Below, piece after piece: positions 50,433 to 57,080 of a stretch of 57,080 nucleotides of DNA. Every line of letters begins with the position of its first letter. Position 1 is the stretch's first letter. Position numbers and translations under genes: made by a program. This DNA comes from Bacteroidota bacterium. GTDB taxonomy: Bacteria > Bacteroidota > Bacteroidia > Bacteroidales > Prolixibacteraceae. The stretch spans positions 1-57,080 of the forward strand of contig JAJUGZ010000015.1 of the NCBI GenBank assembly GCA_029265715.1, given 5' to 3'. Below the pieces are notes generated by a model. The model was not told the origin of the DNA. It saw nothing but the letters and a program-made list of their open reading frames with translations, and made no database searches.

Positions 50433-51872
50433 ATGAGAAATAAATTATTCCTATCAATCATATTTCTCCTTGGAATATTGTCTTCCTGTACAGACAATTT
50501 TGAGGAAATGAATACGGACAAAAAGCACCCACAGGTGGTGACAGCGGCCGTGTTATTCACCAATGCAGAAATCGATTTGGCAAACCAAATCTCAAGCACA
50601 AACGTGAATGACAACATCTGGAAACTAATGGCCCAATACTGGACAGAACGCTCATACAGGGACGAAGCAAACTATAACATCGTAAACAGACGAATTTCGG
50701 ACCGAATGTTCCGGACATATTACGGAATACTGAAAAACCTAAACGATGCAAAAGGATATGTTGCAGCCGAAAAAACAGATTTCGAATCGGAAAAGATTAA
50801 CAAAGCCAACAGAACTGCAATAATCGAATTGATGGAAGTATTTGTCTATCAAGAACTCGTTGATATATTTGGAAATATTCCATATACCGAGGCCCTTGAC
50901 GCAGACAATTACACTCCGAAATATGACGATGCACAGGAAATTTACAAAGATTTGATTTCCAAGGCAAAAAAAGCAGTAGCTGCATTAGACAATTCGGAAG
51001 GTAGTTTTGGCACAGCCGACCTGATCTACAATGGAGATGTTGACTCATGGATAAAATTCGGGAACTCATTGCTTGTTAAATTAGGCATTGGCATTGCTGA
51101 TGGCCCGTTATCTGCACTTGGGAAATCGACTCTTGAAGCAGCATATTCGAAAACATTCGAAAGTCTGGAAGACGGGGCTTATTTTCCATACCAATCTTCC
51201 CTGCCGTATGTTAATCCGCTTCACACTGATCTGGAATTAAGCGGGCGACATGATTTTGTTATGGTAGCAGGAATGGTCAACTTAATGAAAAGCCTCTCAG
51301 ATCCACGTCTTAATGACTACTTCGAGAACTTAAATGGCATACTTACTGTGTATGGCGCAGCCGGAGGATCGTATGGGAATAAAGTACATTACAACTCCGC
51401 TATTTCAGAACCAGATTTTCATGGGTTCCTGCTGACTTATGATGAAGTTCAGTTCTATCTCGCAGAAGCGGCAGCCCGTGGATGGAATGTTGGAACAAAA
51501 ACGGCCGAACAATATTTCAAAGAAGGTGTTACTTCCTCTATCATCGAGTGGGGAGGAACTGAAAGTGAAGCTTCAGCATACCTTGCAGCAAAACCCTATT
51601 CTTCGTATACCAACTGGAAAGATGCCATTGGCACTCAAGCTTGGTTAGCCATGTATACAAGAGGTTTCATTGGCTATACCTTCTATCGAAGGTTAGACTA
51701 TCCAACGGTTCTGGTTATGCCTCCAAACCCACCAACCGGGGTCGACAGAATTCCGACACGGTTTACATATCCGGTTAATGAACAAACATTAAATGCCACC
51801 AATTATGCAGCAGCTGCTGCTGCAATTGGCGGTGACAACTTAACTACCCGTCTTTTCTGGGATATTAACTAA
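50433..51872 (+). CDS. SusD/RagB-family lipoprotein 1
   Basis: A 479-residue surface lipoprotein that lids the SusC barrel. Lipobox L-S-S-C at residues 16-19 from ATG 50433 (MRNKLFLSIIFLLGILSSC). An ATG at 50421, four codons upstream, overlaps the susC stop and may be used instead. The body has the TPR-like helices of the SusD-like_2 type (V-Y-Q-E-L-V-D-I-F-G-N-I-P-Y-T-E-A-L and D-E-V-Q-F-Y-L-A-E-A-A-A-R-G-W). The C-terminus ends F-W-D-I-N. A terminator follows, closing this operon. Confidence 0.92.
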   Translation: MRNKLFLSIIFLLGILSSCTDNFEEMNTDKKHPQVVTAAVLFTNAEIDLANQISSTNVNDNIWKLMAQYWTERSYRDEANYNIVNRRISDRMFRTYYGILKNLNDAKGYVAAEKTDFESEKINKANRTAIIELMEVFVYQELVDIFGNIPYTEALDADNYTPKYDDAQEIYKDLISKAKKAVAALDNSEGSFGTADLIYNGDVDSWIKFGNSLLVKLGIGIADGPLSALGKSTLEAAYSKTFESLEDGAYFPYQSSLPYVNPLHTDLELSGRHDFVMVAGMVNLMKSLSDPRLNDYFENLNGILTVYGAAGGSYGNKVHYNSAISEPDFHGFLLTYDEVQFYLAEAAARGWNVGTKTAEQYFKEGVTSSIIEWGGTESEASAYLAAKPYSSYTNWKDAIGTQAWLAMYTRGFIGYTFYRRLDYPTVLVMPPNPPTGVDRIPTRFTYPVNEQTLNATNYAAAAAAIGGDNLTTRLFWDIN

Positions 51873-51907
51873 CGTAATCCGCTCTGAGGCGGATTTATCC
51901 GGACTAC

Positions 51908-51948
51908 TAAAAAATGGGTCAGGGCTTAAGCCTTGACCCATTTTTTTA
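51908..51948 (+). terminator. Strong terminator of the first susCD operon
   Basis: AAAAATGGGTCAGGGCTT pairs with AAGCCTTGACCCATTTTT, 18 pairs with one G-U and almost no loop, then T. It implies the first pair is a two-gene transcript. Confidence 0.9.
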
Positions 51949-52082
51949 TTCCACCTCCTGATTATAAATTGCCCGAGAACAGCCTCCCCAAAATCCACTT
52001 ACTGGACCCCCCATCGTGAATTGATTTTCGATGTGAAGCATAACTACACAATATAAATGCATGGTTAATTACGAAAAAATTT

Positions 52083-52090
52083 TAAATTTG
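52083..52090 (+). promoter_or_regulatory. -7 element TAAATTTG of susC 2
   Basis: Match to TAnnTTTG, 148 bases before the ATG, followed by TTTTTAACATT (52104-52114) as in the first susC leader. The rest of the 290-base gap 51949-52238 holds no gene. Confidence 0.5.
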
Positions 52091-52208
52091 TATTTAGCCA
52101 TACTTTTTAACATTCTTTCACAAATAAGATTTGTGCTTTCAGTAAGATTTTGAAGGGAAGATAAAAGCATAGAAAAGAAAGAAACTCTCGGGGGCCGCAA
52201 ATGTATTT

Positions 52209-52420
52209 TTTGATGCTATAAAATTAAATTAATCTTCTATGAAAAAAATCGCGTTACTGTTTGCATTTTTTGCAATGAGCATGCAGATCTTATTGGCTCA
52301 GACCAAAGAGATCTCAGGAACGGTTACTTCCGCCGATGACGGGAGTCCAATTCCAGGAGCCTCTGTTTCAGTAAAAGGTACAACGTTAGGTACGATCACT
52401 GATATGGATGGGAACTTCCA
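52209..52420 (+). repeat. Direct repeat over the 5' end of susC, copy 2
   Basis: Counterpart of 47115-47330. Identity begins at TTTGATGCT in the leader and decays within the N-terminal domain; the plug and barrel are only distantly related. Confidence 0.75.
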
Positions 52421-55400
52421 CCTCAAAGTCCCAACAGACGCAAAAGCTCTGGTTTTTTCGTTTGTTGGTATGGCCACTCAAGAGGTTGCGATTGGCGCTA
52501 AATCAACAATCACGGTTCAGCTTAAACCTGAAGCCATTGGCGTTGACGAAGTAGTTGTAACTGCCGTGGGAATAAAACGGGAAAGCAAAGCGTTAGGCTA
52601 TGGCGTTCAAACTATTAAAAATGAAGAAATAACCCGGGTTACCAACTCCGACGTAGTCAACTCGCTCAGCGCCAAAGCCGCCGGGGTGCAAGTAAACAGT
52701 TCTGGCGGTACTGCCGGAGCTTCGTCTTACATTACCATCCGTGGAGCTGCGTCAATCTTGGGAAACAACCAGCCACTCTTTGTTGTCGACGGATTGCCGA
52801 TCATTTCCGGCGGCGGGGGCGGCGATGTGGATGGTGTTGCGACCTCTGGCCGTTCAATTGAACTCAATCCGGAAGAAATTGAAAGCATGACAATCCTGAA
52901 AGGAGGAGCAGCAACAGCCCTTTACGGGTTACAGGCCGCTAACGGCGCAATTATTATCACCACCAAAAAAGGAAATGCCAACAACCGGGTTGAAGTTAAT
53001 TTTTCGTCTTCGGTAACTGTTGAAAAAGCATCCATGCTTCCTCCCCGCCAAAACACATATACGCAGGGCTCAGGAGGCAAATGGTCATCCGGGACCAATG
53101 GAGCATGGGGATACAAGTTCTCTGAAAGCGCTTATTCAAAAAACAGCGCTGTTTGGACCAAACCTCTGTACGATGTGTATGGCGCAATTGTTCCTAAAAA
53201 CTCCCCATATGCCGATGCAAGCCTTGGCGCCGTAACGCCATTCGATGCGTATGACTTTTTCCAGACTGGATTGACTTACAACAACAATCTCAGCATTTCG
53301 TCCGGAAACGAAAAGAACAAGTTCTTCTTATCAATTGGAAATTACGATCAGGAAGGTATTGTTCCCAATAACACATTTGACAAAACAAACATCCGCTTCA
53401 ATGCTTCAACTAAATTGAATGATAAAGTTGAAGTTGGCGGCAATACCAGCTACATCCATTCTTCGGGAAACTTCATCCAGCAAGGGTCGAATACATCCGG
53501 GATTATGCTCGGATTATTGCGTACGCCCCCGTCATTCGATAACAGCGCAGGGTATAAGTTAGCCGATGGAACCCAACGGACTTACCGAAACGGCGGTGGA
53601 TATGATAACCCGTATTGGGTGGCCAATGAAATTACATTTGAACAAAAAGTTGACCGCTTCATGGGCAACTTATTTTTCGACTGGCAGGCCAACAACTGGT
53701 TCAGCCTACATTATTCGGTCGGGACAGACTTGTACACCCGACGCTATCAGGATTATTTCCCTGTGAACTCCGCAGCCCACAGAACAGGGCAATTAATCGA
53801 ATATTACAGTTATAACCAGATTGTAAACTCAGATTTACTGCTCAACTTCAAGCACAAACTCAACGATGACATTGACCTCCGCCTCACATTAGGTCATAAT
53901 CTGTATGGGGATTTTTCAAAAAGTTTAAATGGGCAAGCAAGCGGGTTGTCAATTCCAGGGTTTGTCCAACTATCAAATACCTCGTCGCAAACAACCGGAA
54001 CCGAAACCACCGAATGGAGAACCATGGGGGTGTTTGGCGATCTGCAGATCGACTACAAAAGCATGTTGTACATAGGACTGACCGGACGTAATGACTGGTC
54101 GACAACCATGCCCGAAGACAACCTTTCTGCATTCTATCCATCGGCCAATATTGGATTCATCTTCTCTGAGTTAGGATTCTTAAAAGACAACCCCGTTTTA
54201 TCATACGGGAAACTGCGCAGTTCGTGGGCAAAAACAGCCAACATTGCCGACCCTTACGGAACGCAAACCTATTTCGTACAGGCTTCGGCCGGCGATGGAT
54301 GGACCGACGGGCTAACATTCCCGCTCCTCGGATACACGGGTTTTACATGGGGTTCAACCGTAGGCAATACGAAATTGCAACACGAGTTACAAACAACCTT
54401 TGAAGTGGGGACCGAACTGAAATTTCTCAAAAACCGGATAGGCTTCGATATCGGATACTTCAAAAACAAAAATGAAAAATTGTTATTATACGTTCCAATT
54501 GCTGCCTCGACCGGTTATGCCGAAATGTACATGAATGCTGCAACAATGGAAAGCTACGGGTGGGAAATCTCATTGAATGCGACCCCAATCAAAACAAAAA
54601 ATCTGAGCTGGGACCTGGTTGCCAACTTTACAAAAATTAAAAACCCGGTAACCAAGTTAGCAGAAGGCGTTCCGAACGTATTCCTTGGAGGATTCACCGA
54701 TCCGCAAATTCGCGCCGTAGCCGGTGAAGAATACCGCACGATTTATGGTTATGACTGGATCAGAGACGCCGACGGAAATGTTCTTATCAATGATGATCCG
54801 AACGACTCTTACCGCGACGGGTTCCCAATGACTGACGAATCGAACATGGTTGCATTAGGTTCTGTCAATCCAGACTGGCTATTAAACATTACAAATACAG
54901 TTAATTACAAAGGATTCTCTTTATCATTTCTGCTCGACATCAAAGCTGGCGGGAACATGTATAACGGGACCCGTTTTGCAATGAACTATTTCGGCACCTC
55001 CAAAGAAACTGAAAAACGTGAAGTCTATTATAATTCGGATGGTACAATTAACATGAGCACAACTCCGGCAGAAAACCTTGTTGTTTACAAAGGAGTACTT
55101 GGGCACCTTGACTCGGATGGCAACGTCGTTTCTTCCGGAATCAAGAATTCAACTCCGGTTGTAAACGATGAAGCTTGGTACAAAGGATACGGAAGCAACT
55201 TCGGCGGAGGGCCAACATCGGCAGCAATCGACAAGACAGACTGGGTCCGTTTGCGCGAAATTTCATTGTCCTACTCGCTCAACAAGAGCCTTTTAAACAA
55301 AACTTTCCTGAAAAGCGCCCAAGTTTACGTGTCAGGCAAAAACCTTTGGCTCAAAACCCCATATAAAGGAGTAGACCCTGAAACGTCATTACTGGGAGCT

Positions 55401-55478
55401 TCGAATGCTCAAGGGATGGACTACTTCAATATGCCTGGGTCAAAATCAGTAACTATCGGTTTGAGAGTTGGTTTCTAA
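52239..55478 (+). CDS. SusC/RagA-family TonB-dependent transporter 2
   Basis: A 1079-residue paralogue of the first SusC. Residues 1-36 differ from it at one position only, and the N-terminal domain to about residue 110 is very similar; the plug (S-M-T-I-L-K-G-G-A-A-T-A-L-Y-G-L-Q-A-A-N-G-A-I) and barrel are divergent, so the ligand probably differs. Here G-L-Q replaces the usual G-S-R in the hallmark. A Gly-rich loop (S-G-G-G-G-G-D-V-D-G) lies in the plug. It has its own leader and promoter, and pairs with the SusD at 55496. Confidence 0.95.
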   Translation: MKKIALLFAFFAMSMQILLAQTKEISGTVTSADDGSPIPGASVSVKGTTLGTITDMDGNFHLKVPTDAKALVFSFVGMATQEVAIGAKSTITVQLKPEAIGVDEVVVTAVGIKRESKALGYGVQTIKNEEITRVTNSDVVNSLSAKAAGVQVNSSGGTAGASSYITIRGAASILGNNQPLFVVDGLPIISGGGGGDVDGVATSGRSIELNPEEIESMTILKGGAATALYGLQAANGAIIITTKKGNANNRVEVNFSSSVTVEKASMLPPRQNTYTQGSGGKWSSGTNGAWGYKFSESAYSKNSAVWTKPLYDVYGAIVPKNSPYADASLGAVTPFDAYDFFQTGLTYNNNLSISSGNEKNKFFLSIGNYDQEGIVPNNTFDKTNIRFNASTKLNDKVEVGGNTSYIHSSGNFIQQGSNTSGIMLGLLRTPPSFDNSAGYKLADGTQRTYRNGGGYDNPYWVANEITFEQKVDRFMGNLFFDWQANNWFSLHYSVGTDLYTRRYQDYFPVNSAAHRTGQLIEYYSYNQIVNSDLLLNFKHKLNDDIDLRLTLGHNLYGDFSKSLNGQASGLSIPGFVQLSNTSSQTTGTETTEWRTMGVFGDLQIDYKSMLYIGLTGRNDWSTTMPEDNLSAFYPSANIGFIFSELGFLKDNPVLSYGKLRSSWAKTANIADPYGTQTYFVQASAGDGWTDGLTFPLLGYTGFTWGSTVGNTKLQHELQTTFEVGTELKFLKNRIGFDIGYFKNKNEKLLLYVPIAASTGYAEMYMNAATMESYGWEISLNATPIKTKNLSWDLVANFTKIKNPVTKLAEGVPNVFLGGFTDPQIRAVAGEEYRTIYGYDWIRDADGNVLINDDPNDSYRDGFPMTDESNMVALGSVNPDWLLNITNTVNYKGFSLSFLLDIKAGGNMYNGTRFAMNYFGTSKETEKREVYYNSDGTINMSTTPAENLVVYKGVLGHLDSDGNVVSSGIKNSTPVVNDEAWYKGYGSNFGGGPTSAAIDKTDWVRLREISLSYSLNKSLLNKTFLKSAQVYVSGKNLWLKTPYKGVDPETSLLGASNAQGMDYFNMPGSKSVTIGLRVGF

Positions 55479-55495
55479 CATTTAATTGAATTACA

Positions 55496-56905
55496 ATGAA
55501 CTTCAAAATACATAAAAAAATATTTGCGATACTGCTAAGCTTATCGATCGCATTTACGGCCTGTGACGCCTGGATCGACACAGACATCAACACGAACCCG
55601 GATGCCCCATCCGATGTGCCTCTGGCCATGTTATTGCCATCTATCCAAGCCAATATGGCCTACAACCTGGGGGGTAACGATATTGTTTTACCTACCAATG
55701 CGTGGATGCAATACATCAATGGCTATTCGCGCCAAATGTTAATCATCGGGAACTACCAGTTTGTTCCGTCTGATGTGAACAACGTTTGGAACAGCAACTA
55801 CTATGTGACCATGATGGACTGCAAGGTCCTTATTGACAAAGCGCTGGCCGAAAAGGCATATCATTTTGCAGGAGTTGGTCAAATATGCCTGGCTTACAAT
55901 CTGGCTGTATCAACCGACTTGTTTGGCGACATTCCGTATTCCGAAGCATTTCAGGGTTCAGAAAACCTGACCCCAAAAGTTGATTCACAGGAGTCGATCT
56001 ACACAGAAATAAACTCATTGCTCGATCAGGCCATTTCGAACCTTCAGAACTCAGGCAACACGCTTAAACTTTCAGGCGACATGATTCATGGCAGTAATGC
56101 CGCAGCCTGGATCAAAACAGCTTATGCGTTGAAAGCCCGATATGCGTTAGTCCTTTCTAAACGGAAGGCCGACGCCTATTCCAAAGCGTTGTCGTATCTG
56201 GCAAATGCATACACTTCCGGAAGCGATAATATGGCTTTCACATTTGGAACCAGCCCCTCGGAGCTTCACCCAATTACCCAATTTTGCGAACAACGTGGAG
56301 ACGTCGTAATGGGGAAATACTTCATTGACCTGCTGATGAGCAACAACGACCCTCGTCTGAGCAAATTCGCGGCAAAGAACGATGCAGGAACCTATGCCGG
56401 ATCTCCTGCCGGAAGCGAAACCTATAATGGCATCTCCGGACTGGGAACATACGTTAATAACTCCAGCGCAGCAACCAAAACTTATTTCATGACTTATGCT
56501 GAACTAAAGTTTATCGAAGCTGAAGCTAAGTTCTCGTCCAACAAAACCGACGCGCTGGCCGCCTATATTGAAGGGGTCAGGGCTTCGCTAATTCAGGTTT
56601 TGGGAAGCATAACCGGCAGTACGACCTGGCTGGCCAATAATATTGAAAATGAAACGACTTCCAGCCTGACTCTTGAAAAAATCATGACCCAGAAGTATAT
56701 CGCCAATTATGCACAAATGCAGGCATATAACGATTGGCGCAGAACCGGATATCCGAAAGGGTTAGAAAAACCTGTTTCGGCTACCAAGGACCTTCCCTTG
56801 CGTTTCCCTTACGCTCAGGAAGAAATCTCTTATAACGCGAATATTGCCGTCTTATGGCAAAAAACTGTATTCCTCAACACTCCGGTTTGGTGGGATGCCG
56901 ACTAA
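55496..56905 (+). CDS. SusD/RagB-family lipoprotein 2
   Basis: A 469-residue lipoprotein with signal MNFKIHKKIFAILLSLSIAF and lipobox F-T-A-C (Cys at residue 23). SusD-like_2 type: T-D-L-F-G-D-I-P-Y-S-E-A-F, T-Y-A-E-L-K-F-I-E-A-E-A-K and a C-terminus ending V-W-W-D-A-D. It is 17 bases after susC 2 and followed after 24 bases by another lipoprotein gene, so this operon has at least three genes. Confidence 0.92.
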   Translation: MNFKIHKKIFAILLSLSIAFTACDAWIDTDINTNPDAPSDVPLAMLLPSIQANMAYNLGGNDIVLPTNAWMQYINGYSRQMLIIGNYQFVPSDVNNVWNSNYYVTMMDCKVLIDKALAEKAYHFAGVGQICLAYNLAVSTDLFGDIPYSEAFQGSENLTPKVDSQESIYTEINSLLDQAISNLQNSGNTLKLSGDMIHGSNAAAWIKTAYALKARYALVLSKRKADAYSKALSYLANAYTSGSDNMAFTFGTSPSELHPITQFCEQRGDVVMGKYFIDLLMSNNDPRLSKFAAKNDAGTYAGSPAGSETYNGISGLGTYVNNSSAATKTYFMTYAELKFIEAEAKFSSNKTDALAAYIEGVRASLIQVLGSITGSTTWLANNIENETTSSLTLEKIMTQKYIANYAQMQAYNDWRRTGYPKGLEKPVSATKDLPLRFPYAQEEISYNANIAVLWQKTVFLNTPVWWDAD

Positions 56906-56929
56906 TTCAAATACAAAAAACATTGAATT

Positions 56930-57080
56930 ATGAAAAATTTTATCTCAAATATCACTGCCTTAATCCTGCTGATTTGGGTAGTATCATCTTGCGCCGACAG
57001 CCGAAAGATGTATATGGATTACAGTGGAGAAGGAGAAAGTTATGCTCAGTTTACCAGTAATTCGTTTAGTTTTGGATCAT
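56930..57080 (+). CDS. Lipoprotein of the second susCD operon (partial)
   Basis: The first 50 residues of a gene cut by the window end: signal M-K-N-F-I-S-N-I-T-A-L-I-L-L-I-W-V-V and lipobox S-S-C at residues 19-21. In this position, after susD, PULs usually code for a surface glycan-binding protein or a small lipoprotein with a beta-sandwich; too little is visible to choose. No hydrolase motif is visible. Confidence 0.75.
   Translation, partial: MKNFISNITALILLIWVVSSCADSRKMYMDYSGEGESYAQFTSNSFSFGS

Noticed and set aside
1-57080. CRISPR array, prophage or large island
   Set aside because: No regularly spaced repeats, integrase, phage structural genes or sharp composition shift were seen.

Overview
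The window is chromosomal DNA from an anaerobic or microaerobic member of the Bacteroidota, most like the Bacteroidales/Marinilabiliales (a Prolixibacteraceae-type organism is my best guess, by inference only). Evidence: two SusC/SusD pairs, a MurF-Alr fusion, the long-form PurF, RprXY-like signalling, a divergent dps/oxyR pair, and many intergenic copies of the Bacteroidota -7 promoter element TAnnTTTG. No CRISPR array, prophage or complete insertion sequence is present. A 14-residue start of a probable IS4-type transposase lies at the left edge.

Left part (1-7.2 kb): an outer-membrane beta-barrel protein, then a minus-strand run of a two-gene ABC exporter whose sequences predict an asymmetric heterodimer, a SPOR-domain protein and PurF. 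From 7.4 to 15.3 kb is an [FeFe]-hydrogenase maturation island: a TM1266-type regulator, hydG, aspA and hydF. It is interrupted by a two-component system whose sensor kinase is frameshifted, a conserved unknown gene and two small lysine-rich secreted proteins. hydE and the hydrogenase itself are not in the window.

Middle part (15.4-46.8 kb): mostly housekeeping and stress genes. They include a HAD phosphatase, a class C beta-lactamase-fold hydrolase, a SUI1/YciH factor, a CDF metal exporter, a racemase-fold protein with no cysteine, an SMR exporter, dps/oxyR, a FUSC protein, dnaK, an HGSNAT-type acyltransferase, panB, an RluA-type synthase, cdd, a LysM glucosaminidase, and an ECF sigma locus with divergent matching promoters. 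Then come fmt, a PadR regulator, ribBA, two glycosyltransferases, an LptF/G permease, tRNA-Met, murF-alr, tdk, rsmI and a YjjG-type nucleotidase.

Right part (47.1-57.1 kb): two tandem susC/susD pairs and the start of a further lipoprotein gene. The two susC genes share nearly the same leader, signal peptide and N-terminal domain, pointing to duplication or gene conversion. No glycoside hydrolase is seen, so the imported substrate cannot be named.

The most notable points are: (1) a pair of divergent promoters at the ECF sigma locus that match at 16 positions with identical spacing, the sigma copy predicting a leaderless mRNA; (2) two intergenic repeats at 30.16-30.56 kb whose inner hairpins differ in sequence but keep pairing; (3) complementary degeneration in the two ABC subunits; (4) the kinase frameshift; (5) the cysteine-free racemase homologue; (6) a tRNA-Met with an inverted 54-58 T-loop pair.
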